Below, in pieces: positions 11,959-22,682 of a stretch of DNA of 64,000 nt (position 1 is its first letter; each line of letters opens with the position of its first letter). The translations under genes were made by a program, and so were the position numbers. The DNA comes from Spirodela intermedia. Its lineage: Eukaryota; Streptophyta; Magnoliopsida; Alismatales; Araceae. The stretch is from positions 3,052,886-3,116,885 of the forward strand of contig LR746267.1 of NCBI GenBank assembly GCA_902729315.2. Direction: 5' to 3'. The notes beneath the pieces are model-generated. The model ran no database searches, was not told the origin of the DNA, and saw only the letters and a list, made by a program, of their open reading frames with translations.

Positions 11959-13585
11959 TGACGTGACTTAGTCGTTGTATATTAAATCACGCAAATATAA
12001 AATTTATAAAACTAGAAAATATGAAATTTCAGATATTTAGAAGTATTTCTGAACAAATATATCAATTATAATTCAATAAAACTTCCAAAAATAACGGTAA
12101 TTTTCTAGGTCGATCACAGGGATGTAATATAATATCTAGTAATTATTCAGAATTTTCCTCAAAGAATAATATTTTATATGAATTTTATATTAAGAAATGA
12201 AAAGGAAATATATTTAAAATTCACGAAAAAAGGAAATAAGGGTGCGGGCATCAGGATGACGTCAGCGCCCGGCGAATGTGAATCGGGCGGAAATAGAGTT
12301 CCGCCCGGCGATTCTTACATAAGCGATTACAGATGATTTAATTAATCAAATTAAGATCTGTAAAAGCCAGAAGAATCGTAATTGAACAAGGTATTTTTTG
12401 ATAAATTAAAAACACAAAAATTATCACTAAATGAAGCGTAAAGTAAGTTAAAAGCAAGAAAACAGAGTTCCGGCGTCGCAACGGCGATGCGTCGGTGATG
12501 CACCGGAATTTTGAGTGTTCGGGAGGATCGTCGTGCAGTGTCCACGGCCTCGAAGGCTCTCCTTAGACAAGGACGACGTGGGCAATCTCTAGATCTTCTC
12601 GCGAAGTCTAGAGATTAATGAAATGGGTCGTCAAGTCATCTCCGGCGGCTGTCACCCGGCGTAGCGGAAAAACGGCGACTTTGCGGCTCTTCGGCAGCTG
12701 TCACCCAACGGAGAGGAGCTGGATGGAGGTGGGGCGCGTGTCAGGGAGCTTCATCCTCATGTCCGCGCAGCAAGAGGAGGCTCTTCATCGCATCTGGTAC
12801 GCTCTCAGGAGGTGGCGACTCGTCTCCCGGCGGATCGTCCTCTTCCCGACGACGGCTTGTTCGTCAATCAATCGGAGATGATTTACTCGATGGATTCGCA
12901 ATCCTTTTATCGCGAATTGTTCAGCAATTTTAGTAGCAATGCTCCGCGAATCGCGTTGACGAGATTTTCGCCGATGATCCAGCGATTCTCGTTGCTTAAT
13001 CCTTCACCGGCGATCTGCAGGAAAGTCACGATAATCAGATAAAAATATATGAATTTTGACTTTGGGAGGATTCGAACCTGCGCCGGTTGTCCGCCCCTTT
13101 TGAGGGCTTAGTCCCACATCGGTTGTGCGCCAATTTTTTGGGTGAATATATAGTAATGTTACATTTCTAAGCAAAGTTCCTTCTCTCGCGTGTACGACCA
13201 CTCCTTGCCCCACAGCTGGCTGGCCACCGGTGACATGGAAGGGGAGTGGCGCACACGTGCCCCTATCGGTCCAAGCCGCTCGAGCCCCTGCTCGTGGCTA
13301 CTCCCCGACTGAGCTTCCGACCCGCTTGCGGGCCTGGCTGGCCAGCAGGTCCCCCTCATTTTGTCTTATTTTTATTTTTTATTTCTTTTTCTTCATTTAT
13401 CTCAAAAGTAAGACTGTAAAAATCATATAAATTCATGTAAAATCACATAATTACCTAAAAATTCACATTAATCAATTGAAAACCACTTTTCACACTTTAA
13501 CACAAATATAAGTCTATTTATCATGAGTTAAGGCTAAAACTATATTATTTACTAATTATTAACTCATGATAATGAAGACTTATCA
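11959..13585 (+). mobile_element. Solo LTR (copy D), complete, 1627 bp
   Basis: Begins TGACGTGACTTAG and ends GACTTATCA, with canonical TG...CA ends, and is flanked by the 5-bp direct repeat TGGAT (11954-11958 and 13586-13590). This is a target-site duplication, so it is a solo LTR made by unequal recombination. It is the GC- and CpG-richest of the five copies and so the least decayed. Promoter elements: snRNA-like element GTCCCACATCG at 13111-13121, TATATA at 13147-13152, T-tracts from 13359. A perfect antisense tRNA B-box-like string lies at 13068-13078. The element family is probably Ty3/gypsy by neighbourhood, but nothing internal survives. Confidence 0.9.
13111..13373 (+). promoter_or_regulatory. 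USE + TATA + T-tract (U6-type layout) inside the LTR
   Basis: GTCCCACATCG (13111-13121) is identical to the plant snRNA upstream sequence element consensus RTCCCACATCG. TATATA (13147-13152) follows after 25 bp, close to the short spacing of Pol III-transcribed plant U6 genes rather than the longer Pol II spacing. The first TTTT is at 13359 and TTTTT at 13369, so a Pol III transcript would be roughly 185-200 nt. The other copies conserve the spacing. Whether it is active, and by which polymerase, is inference. Confidence 0.6.
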
Positions 13586-13984
13586 TGGATCAAGCACCAC
13601 TCAGCCTAAGACTAGTGCACAATGAAGTATGTGCAAGATCTAGATTTGGGATGTCCTTATAATCTTCTCCATTGATAGATTAACTCTTAGTTTGAACTAG
13701 TTTACTTTTTATTCTATCATTTAATTGTGTTAGATTTATTCATTCCCCTCTACCACACTTTTTATTTCTCTTATCTTCACACTTTTTAGATTTAATTTCA
13801 TCCTTCACAATCTCAAGTATATCTATATATATAAGAAATAAAATAAGTCAAAATTCTTACTCTCATTACCCACACTATCTGAGGATTGACCCTTACTTAT
13901 CTTAAGTAGAAGAGTGAGGTTTTATAAATATTATTTATATGAACTTAGTTGTATCATGACGACATATCTAACTTTTAAATTGAG

Positions 13985-14835
13985 TTCATTCTCATATAGC
14001 AAAAGATCTTCAAGCTCCATAGCACAACCTTTTGACAAACTAGCTCGAATCACCCCCAAATCAATAGACAATTAGAGGTAGTTAAATACAATTTGAAAAT
14101 TTATTTGTGTTGTTTTACAGGGAATCACTCATGACAATGGTTTTGGTGTCTTCCATGGGCTGAGTTTGGTTTAACACTAATTGCAATGTGTCCTCATGCT
14201 TCACCCAATTCAAGATTATCTATGGCCACGAGTCCCCCACTTTATTGAGGTATGAACTAGGTGTTGCCAAGATGAACAATGTTGACCAGCTCCTGCCAAA
14301 GAGGGACCAAATCATCGCACAACTCAAGCTCCACCTCCAGTGTGCTCAAGCTAGGAGGAAGGCACATGTGGGTCCTTGATGATGTAATATCAAGTTCCAG
14401 CCAAGTGACACTATCTACCTCAGACTTCGACCATACTAGCAACAGCCTTTGGGCTAGTGACCCTGCAAGAAGCTCACTCCACACTTCTTGGGTCCATATC
14501 TAGTTTTGGAATGAATCAAAATTGTGGCATATAAGCTCGACCTACCAGCCTCTACAAGAATACATCCCATTTTCCACAACTCACAGCTCAAGAAAACAAA
14601 ACCAAATTCTACAATAGAGCCCCTCTGTCCCCTCAATATTAATGAGAATGTCACATGGATCATCTAGCTAATAGAAGTCCACATAGTTTTTCATGGTCCA
14701 CAAGGCTCAGAGGCTCTCATCAAATAGGTTGGTCTGCCCAATTTTGAAGCCATCTAGGAATCTGCACACACCATCCATCAGCAATTCCCCATATTCTAAT
14801 TTGAGGACAATGTGGATTTTCTAGGTAGGAGTATT
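13985..14835 (+). pseudogene. Ty3/gypsy pol relic: C-terminal integrase and chromodomain
   Basis: One frame reads IFKLHSTTF, SNHPQINRQLEVV, LPWAEFGL (the usual AYHPQTDGQTEVV and LPWAE motifs of chromovirus integrases), then FKIIYGHESPTLLRYELG and LPKRDQIIAQLKLHL. Around 14730-14835 the frame GLPNFEAI, stop, ESAHTIHQQFPIF, stop, FEDNVDF matches the chromodomain tail (GLPxFEATWE...LEDKV). Internal stops show it is dead. It is the continuation of the relic that breaks off near 11320. Confidence 0.75.
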
Positions 14836-15364
14836 ATTGAGGCCCTTGCAACCCAAGGGCATCCATGTGGAAAGAGATCCCTCAAATTGTTTGGATGGAA
14901 CGATCAAAATAGACTTCTCGAATAGGCTAGACCCTAATAGGGGCAACGAATTGTTGGAGGCCAAAGCTCGAGGCATAGCAACAACAGAAGGGTAAGGCAG
15001 CTCCAATGTTGAGATCAGGGAATGGCTAGCCTCTCCCATATGAACACTCCTATTAAAGAATCTTAGGCCCAAGGAGAAAGGGATCTGAAAGAGTCTTAGA
15101 GAATAGCCTTCTTGAAGTAGCCACTACCTATTTTCCGTACCATTCTCAAGAACATCACCTACGAGTCAACTCCCTTGGTTATCTTCCACTCTTAATAGTC
15201 ATGAAGTTAGTGTTGGCCTCATTTGGCAAACCAATCTCTCCAAGATGGTCCGACTGATAAAAAATTTATACCCATCTTGTCATTTCAATCAGAGTATTTC
15301 CTTCTTTGTCCCTTGGCCCCTAGGCACCTATCACTAGCACATATGATCTTGCTGAGGTGATACC
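14836..15364. other. Unassigned low-copy-looking sequence
   Basis: Lies between the chromodomain relic and the terpene-synthase relic. Open frames are short and none gave a recognisable family. It may include a decayed 3' part of the terpene synthase on the minus strand, but I could not support this. Confidence 0.3.
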
Positions 15365-15740
15365 ACTTTTCTAATACTCCTCTATGCTCGAGACGATCCC
15401 ATCGTTGAACCACTTTGCCTCAAGAAGTAGTGGCTCACACATGTCCACAATCTGTAACAAATTTATGTAAGAAAATTGCATAACTAAAATCAATAAAGGG
15501 TGGAAGGAGGGAGGGAGACAAAAAGAGAGAAAGAGAGAGAGGATGCTCATGGTTTCCTCAAATGAGGAGTGATGCATTTCTCGTAGTTCACATGGAGCTT
15601 GTAGCCAATCTCGTTGGTCCTCTCCTACAAGGCAAGGTAGCATATCTTCATAACCTCAGGCAGCTCCTCTGTGCCTTCAAGCTCCCACTTAAACCTAGTT
15701 AAAAGGGTCTAGTAGTTAATGAAATTTCCAACATGGAGAA
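15365..15740 (-). pseudogene. Terpene synthase relic (two exons with intron)
   Basis: Minus-strand frame RFKWELEGTEELPEVMKICYLAL, stop, ERTNEIGYKL (about 15700-15600) matches the terpene-synthase helix region usually read as [21 protein letters not shown]. After an intron-like stretch ending TTTGTTACAG, the frame IVDMCEPLLLEAKWFNDG and IEEY (15449-15372) matches the next exon (WxDLCKAYLLEAKWF...EEYL). Stops and the loss of the rest of the gene, including the DDXXD exon, show it is non-functional. Retention of the intron points to a DNA-level fragment, not a processed copy. Confidence 0.7.
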
Positions 15741-16404
15741 GAAGTCAACCTTTGTTACCCAAAATTGCAAGCCTTTCTATGGCATTGGCAAAGAGGGTTT
15801 CTTCTTCTAGTGATCTATAGCTCCCTCTCTCTCCCTCTCCCACTCTCTCTCTCTCTTTTTCTATCTTTCTCTTTGGAAAATAACCTCATGTCTAATTTTG
15901 ATCCTATTTTTATGTTTCTAAGCTTTGTTGCCTCATGTTGATAAAGTGCTCTCTCACTAACACTCTCTCTCTTTCTCATTCCTATCTTTGTCCTTGCTCT
16001 TTCTCTCTCGCTTTGCTCATTCTCTTCTTCTAATTCTGCAAGGTAAAGTGCCTAGCCAAAGAAAACTATTGCACAATCGATAAAATTATTAATCCCATTT
16101 TAATATTTAAAAAAAAATCTCTTCAATCAAACATGCTAAAAGTAAAATAATTATCATATAGAAAATCACTAGACATCTAGCATGAAGTGGCAATTCACCA
16201 AAAAGTTAAAATCTATATGACAGAGTAAAAGGCAATTCCAAATTTATATCTCAAAGAATAGCACCACCAGGAAAAATTGAAAAAATAATAGTTTTTCAGT
16301 CATTTGTTAAATGAAAGTAGATAAAATAGAGAAAAGTGTTGGTGATGTTAGCTCATCACTATTAACTCATTCGGTGGATGTAAGGAGTTGTTGGTGGTGT
16401 CAAT
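15741..16404. other. CT-rich and AT-rich spacer
   Basis: Contains CT-rich runs (about 15821-15872, 15960-16030) and AT-rich sequence. No gene, no repeat ends, and no clear match to the first ~370 bp of the LTR family that follows. Confidence 0.3.
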
Positions 16405-17796
16405 TCTTACGTAAGTGATTATAGATGATTTAGTTGAACAAATTAAGATCTCTAAAAGGTAAAAGAATCATAATTGAATAAAGAATAGTTTGGTAAATTT
16501 AAATCACACAAATTATCACTAAATGAAGCAAAAATTAAGCTGAAAGCAGCAAAATAGAGTTCCGATGTTGTGACGATAATGTGTCAACAATGCACCAAAA
16601 TTCTAAGTGTTTGGGAGAATTGTCGTGTAGTGTCCACAGCCTTAAAGATTCTCTTTGGACAATGACGACATGGGCAATCTCTAGATCTTTTTGCGAAGTC
16701 TAAAGATTGATGAAATAGATCGTCAAAACATCTCCGACAACTATCACCTGACGAAGCGAAAAAATGGCAACTTTGTGGCTTTCCAGTGGCTATCACCCAA
16801 TAGAGAGGAGCTGAATAGAGGTGGGGTGCATGTTAGGGAGCTTCATCTGTAGGTTCACACAACAAGAGGAGGCTCTTGATCACATTTGATACGCTCTCAG
16901 GAGGTGGCAACTCGTCTCCTGGTAAATCGTTCTCTTCCCGACGACGGCTTGTTCGTCGATCAATCAGAGATGTTTTACTCAACGGATTTGTGATCTTTTT
17001 ATCATGAATCATTCAACAATTTTAGTAAGAATGCTCCGCAAATCACGTCGACAAGATTTTTGTCAATGATCAAGTGATTTTAGCAATTTAATCCTTCACT
17101 AGTGATTTGTAAGAAAGTCACGATTTAATTAGATAAAAATACGAGTTTTGACTCTAGTAAGATTTGAACCTACACTGGCCGCATGCCTACATGAGAGAGA
17201 TTTAAATAAGTATTCTAATATCTTTATAAAGTGATGTAATCATAAGTATATCGCTATTATAACTAAAGGATATTTTAGGTATTAAAATAAATGAAACCAT
17301 TCTAGGGAAGATGTGACACGGGTTTAGTCCCACATCAGTTGTATGCCGAAGTTTTAGGTGAATATATAGTAATATCACCTTTCTAAGTAATGAGTCCCTT
17401 TCTCCCGCATGTACGACCACTTCTTGCCTCACAACCAACTAACCACTAGTGACGTGGAAGGGGAGTGACGCATACGTCCCCCCATCAGTCCATAGTCGCT
17501 CAAGCCCCTACTCACACCCTCCCCTGACTGTGCTTCCGACCCGCTTGCAGGCCCAGCTGGCCAGTGGTTCCCCCTCTTTTTATATATATATATTATTTTT
17601 TTCTTTATTTATCTCAAAGTAGGACTATAAAAATCATATAAATTTATATAAAATCACATAATTAGTCAAAAATTCACATTAATCAATTAAAAACTACTTT
17701 TCATAATTTAACACAAAGATAAGTCTATTTATCATGAGTTAAGGCTAAAATTATATTATTTACTAATTATTAACTCATGATAATGAAGACTTGTCA
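16405..17796 (+). mobile_element. LTR copy E, 5'-truncated or diverged
   Basis: Similarity to the solo LTR is clear from about 16405 (TTCTTACGTAAGTGATTA) to the end GAAGACTTGTCA at 17796. snRNA-like element at 17327-17337, TATATA at 17363-17368 (25-bp gap), TTTTT at 17577-17581. Most CpGs of copy D are decayed. No target duplication was found, because the 5' end is missing. Confidence 0.75.
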
Positions 17797-17929
17797 TTAC
17801 TCATATCACATCCAACTTAAAATAATTTCTCAAAAAATTGAGGTGCTAATAGTGGAGTAGAGCATAATTTATCCTTAATCAAAATAATTTTTTGAAATGT
17901 TTCTTTGTAGTTGTCTTAGTTTTCATGTA

Positions 17930-18720
17930 TTGAATTAAATGTGTAATAATAGAACTAATTTTTTTTGATAAATCTATTATGAAAAAAAGGATAGTCTATG
18001 AAAACTTTACACTTGATATTCCTAGGTACTGACCATTTAATAGTTTTTACTTTTTCTTCATCAACCTATATACATTGATCACATAATATAGGAAAACAAA
18101 TCTATTAGTCATGAAACTAAATTTCTTTAAATTGATATAAAATAATTTGTTTGAAAACTATTTACAATGTTCTTAAATGAATGATGTGTCTTTCTTTAGT
18201 ATTACTAAACATAAGTAAATAATCAAAGGAAACAACCATAAATTTTCCAATATACAATTTATATGGTTCATAAAAATTCTGCCCATTTACAAAACAAACT
18301 GTATTTTGAGTCATTCATGGAAGACTAACTTTGTCTTAAAACCTATTTTCCATCCATCACCTACATGAAATTTACTTTGATGGCACTTTTTAAATCCACT
18401 TTGGACAAAAAAAAATTGAATCATAAAATATTTCATTTATATCATTGAGTCATGAAATTGAAAATGCATACTTTAATATAATATTTTTGATTGGCCAATT
18501 TTCTACACGTGTCCACTTCTATTTTTCTTTGAAATTAATAATGTAGAAACTATATGATGTACTTCCTCTTATTTAGTCTTTTTATTACAAACTCTTCAAT
18601 CTATTCATACGACATTTAATATTTCTGAAAACATTATATATTGTGGTAAATTGGGTAAGATAGTTCTTAGGATGAAGTTGATTTGATATTGAACCTCTCT
18701 AATAGGAGGAAGACTATTAA
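17930..18720 (-). pseudogene. Ty3/gypsy reverse transcriptase relic
   Basis: Minus-strand frames in order: INFILRTILPNLPQYIMFSE (usual INLxPGASLPNLPxYRMSP), VSTLLISKKNRSGHV (LLTPKKDGSWRMC), SKFHVGDGWKIGFKTK (IRVRxGDEWKTAFKT), then VDEEKVKTIKWSVPRNIK (VDxEKVxAIxEWPTPxN). This spans much of a gypsy reverse transcriptase. Stops and frameshifts are frequent. The orientation is opposite to the RNase H/integrase relics, so it belongs to a separate insertion. Confidence 0.75.
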
Positions 18721-19800
18721 GCAGAAATTGTATAATGTAAGATTAAGATAACATACATTGAACATGTTCTAATATGACCTATGAAAATTATGAAGTGCAT
18801 ACTATTTAACCTTTTGACTATCATAAATATTTTGTATCATTCGACAGTACCTAGAAAGCCTTTTAAGTCAATTAGTATAATTAAATTTCCCTCATCCTTA
18901 ACATTTCAAAAAAAATTCAACCTATTTTTCCAGAAGATATAACATTTGTCTTTACTCTAGTGAGTACTATCAACATCTCTCTCAAGCTCATCTAAAAATA
19001 ATATAACAAACATCTCTACCATCTACATTGCATTGATCTTCTTGAAAATACAATTTGTCGATGAAAACTTTCACCAAATAGGTCTCTAAAAGTTTTGGTT
19101 CAACACCTTTCTTGTCCACCCCATTTTGTATGGATTAGGTTGGCCTCAATTTTCATTCCTAATTTTCATGTCATACCTTAAAAAACTATATTCTCACTCT
19201 TACTAGATGAAATTATATTTTTGTGCTATATGTGATGTTATTGAAATATCATCACTTACCTTTTTGTTGGTAGTATACCGCATTTTGAAAATGTCATCTC
19301 ATTGCGCCTGCTCTTCTCTTGTTGGTGTAATTCTGCACTTTCAAAATGAATCAAGATCACCTAAGTTCTTCATTATCTTCTACATTCTCATTTTCTTCTT
19401 ATTCTTCATTTATTTCACACTTTAAATGGAGATTTTATTTGTGGCCTTCCTCGCCACATGGATAGAAAATCAACATAACATTTGGCGAAAAAGGATTTTT
19501 AGGTGAAGACCCTCACAAAATTATTTGTGCACCATTGGATTATGGTGCAATAGTGTATGTAACATAATAACTTCTTGAGCGGTCTAATAAAGATTTTACA
19601 TGTTTATAAGTCATAAAACATCTTTATAAGTTGGTTTACTTGTTCTACTCAATATCCCATGAAAGGCTACTTTAAAATCTTGATAAACACCACCAAAGCC
19701 TAAGACTTCAGAGGAAAGTAAGTGAAGTACTCCAGACATAAAATATGGAAAAGTGTCTATAACTTCCCCTCCCTCACCTACCACCAACCTAGAGTAGCTA
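18721..19800 (-). pseudogene. Probable upstream (protease/gag) part of the same gypsy relic
   Basis: Continues upstream of the reverse-transcriptase relic on the minus strand. The composition is similar, but I could not align defined gag or protease motifs with confidence. It is treated as part of the same decayed element by position only. Confidence 0.3.
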
Positions 19801-20400
19801 GATGGGAAGTAAAATCGGTTATGTAAGACTATGATTATGTGAAATTAACTCACTAAAGATAATCTATAAAAGTTTTGAGCAAATTCTGAAACAAATATAT
19901 TCTTGTGTTTGTAAATTTAGATAATTTTAACTTATTTTTTCATAATTAGGAAAAGGAAAGTGGGATTTTAATAATATGTGGATTTTTATTTATGTTTGAA
20001 CAAGTTTCTTCATTAATTTAGTATGAGTCATTATAGTTGTTCCTACCAGACAAATGTTCCACCCTTATATAAGTATGCTATTAAATAAACTTGTTAATAG
20101 TCTTCATCTCTAACAAATTTTCAAGAATAAATCATTATTAAGCATAATACTTGTTTCATTATATTTTAATTTGTGTAAGATGCCTCCAATATTTTCATTT
20201 TGGGTATTGTAAACATATAAATGATGTTCTAATGCATTCATACCTAATGCAATGGGCCCAAAAGGCGTGTGCTGTAGAATGCTCTGTGTATTAAGGACTT
20301 AGTCACATACCTATCCGTTTATAGAAATTAAGAACTTGGTTCATGCACTCATAACTAAAACAGGGACCTTGATCAAACATTACACCCATAACAAGGCCAC

Positions 20401-20404
<4 letters not shown>
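19801..20404. other. AT-rich spacer
   Basis: AT-rich intergenic sequence between retroelement remains and the 3' flank of TORTIFOLIA1. I see nothing else in it. Confidence 0.3.
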
Positions 20405-20489
<85 letters not shown>

Positions 20490-20540
20490 CTCCCTCCCTC
20501 TCTCTCTCCCCCCCTCTCCCTCTCTCTCTGTGCAGACCAA
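20405..20540. repeat. (CT)n microsatellite
   Basis: A nearly pure CT run of about 70 bp from 20405, then interrupted CT/CCCT repeats to about 20530. It lies about 200 bp downstream of the TORTIFOLIA1 stop, perhaps in its 3' UTR as (GA)n. Likely highly variable in length. Confidence 0.9.
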
Positions 20541-20722
20541 CAAAGGCTCCCATGCAGTTCTCACATTAAAATACAACAAGAACGGATGAAAATCATGTAC
20601 AGAGCAGATATATCCAAAGGGGCAGGACAGCAATCCTCTCCGAAGGGGAGTCTCGACCAGATATATCCTTTCCAAAACCAGGAAGAACACGAAGAACACA
20701 TGAGATGGGATCGGAACGGAGA

Positions 20723-22634
20723 CTACTTGATGAGCTGTTGCAGGCTGAAACCCCACGCAGACGCCAGTTGCAGCATCATCTGTTCCGGGGTCGGTCCCTC
20801 CCAGTCCTCCGGAGGCTCCATGGAAGAGGAAGCCTCGTGGAGACTCAACAGGATGTCCCTCTTCATCTCCACCTTCAGGCTCGGCAGATCGGCCCCCTGC
20901 TCCCCCACCAGATCCGTCAACTGAGACAGAAAGCAAGAAGCATGAGGAACCTTATGTATCCTTCCTTCTTGGGCAAGAGAAGCATCCAGATCTCGCCTAC
21001 AATGTGACCCCCAAGATGCAGAAGTAGGCCCATATTTTTAGATAAAATAGAGGGCACTATTTCTTTTTACCCGTACCCATCTGATAAAATTATGCGATAT
21101 AAGGAAGGTGATGGGGCAGCTTCATGTCATGAATTCAATGCTCGATTATCTATGCTACCCACCAAAAAAAAAAAAAAAAAAAGAAAAAGACATTGAAAAT
21201 TATGTTCACATAGTTAAAAAGAAATTATTGAAAACTTATCCAACGAGCGTACCTGCTGAAACCAAGAAAATGCAATATCCAACAAGCTCTGCTCTTGAAG
21301 GAACTGCCCAGCTGCATGCAGAACTTCACCCGCAGTCTCATCAGAAAGTTGATCAAGAACCGGCCCAGATCTGTCCATCAACTTCACGAGCAGCAGATCG
21401 TCTCCAGTCGACAAGACCTCAGCATAGGCTGAATCCACATCACCTACATGGAGTGAATCCATTGCCCGGTTCCACGAAGCCCAGAGCTCGCCCTTGTCGG
21501 GGGCCGAGCTGTCGTCCCCTACAGCTTCAGCATCTAGTTCTGGAATAGGTGGGTGCTTTGCGGTGGCCCGTGAGGAAACGCTATCCTCTCCGGCCACTCT
21601 GATGGCTTCCAGAGTAGCCTCATCCTTGGAAGCCTGCCAGACACTTCTGGCAGAAGGACCTTCTCCAAGTCTGAAGGGGCCCGGCCCCTTCTCCCAAGCT
21701 CTCCTGTTGCTGATCTGATCACCCTCTTGGTCTGTTCTTGACGATCTACCCTCTGTGGGGAGACCACCCGGGCCCCTCCTAGAGCTGGTGACCCCATTCC
21801 TTGGAGCAGCATATGAATAGGGATCCCATGTGTCCGCATCTTGCCTCCAGGGAGGATCTCTTCCTCGCGCTCCTGAGGTGCCATCAGATGGGAGGAATCT
21901 CTCTGCAAAAGGGAATCGCCCATCACCCCGCCCAAATTTCCCATTAGAGTAATCAGGGAGGCCATTATACTTGCTGGCTGACCTACCAGCGGATCCGTCG
22001 AACCCCATCATGCCGCCGCCTCTCCTGTTGGGTGGCAGTGACAGATCACGCGCCATCTCATCGACAACTCTTTCAAGGCCTCTCACCCGGTTTTCCAAGG
22101 TAACCATGCTGTCATGGGATCCCCCCATGAATTCCTGAGATTTTCAAGACATCTGATGTGAGACATTCTCCTCCTGGCCCCAAACCACAGAGATGGATGG
22201 TAGGAAAATGAAACAAAAGCAAGCATTATTCTAAAGAAAAGTAGTAGCTAGTGAGAAACTGAAACAAAGACAGCACTGCTGGTTTGGCATATATACAGCT
22301 ACTGTGTTCGAACCCAAAAAAGATGATCTCAGTGAATAGGTCGTCGTCCCTTAGTGGTAGCATAATTATCCAAGTTGAATGAGAAATTAAAAGTGTTTAT
22401 CAGACAATAAAGTTTACCCAGTCCAAAGTGCAGCATTTCAAATAACAAGTAAATTATGAAGTTGAACCTAGTCCACCACAACTCTTTTATCGAATTGAAC
22501 AATCTCACGATCAATTTGGCTACCTTAAAGATTGCTGCTAGACTTCTGCACAATAAAATCAATCTACTAATTGCTTTTTCAATGGCTGTTCATGACAGTG
22601 AGATTTAAGCTTTCAATACGTTCAAATGAGATGA

Positions 22635-22682
<48 letters not shown>

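Larger units (their letters stand above)
11321..13984. mobile_element. Composite insertion in the gypsy integrase, containing a solo LTR
   Basis: The integrase reading stops near 11320 (after the DHDNIFMTL block) and resumes near 13985 with IFKLHSTTF, which in intact elements follow each other closely. The 2.7 kb between is therefore inserted. Its inner part is the solo LTR at 11959-13585. The outer parts (11321-11958, 13586-13984) belong to another unit. Its right end (about 13880-13955: GATTGACCCTTACTTATC, GAGGTTTTATAAATATTATT, ATGACGACA) resembles the 3' end of a plant gypsy LTR. The exact borders are not resolved. Confidence 0.5.

Noticed and set aside
20373-20936. 187-codon minus-strand frame over the (CT)n run and the TOR1 last exon
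   Set aside because: A long Arg-Glu repeat from the microsatellite and an off-frame reading of the TOR1 exon; not a gene.
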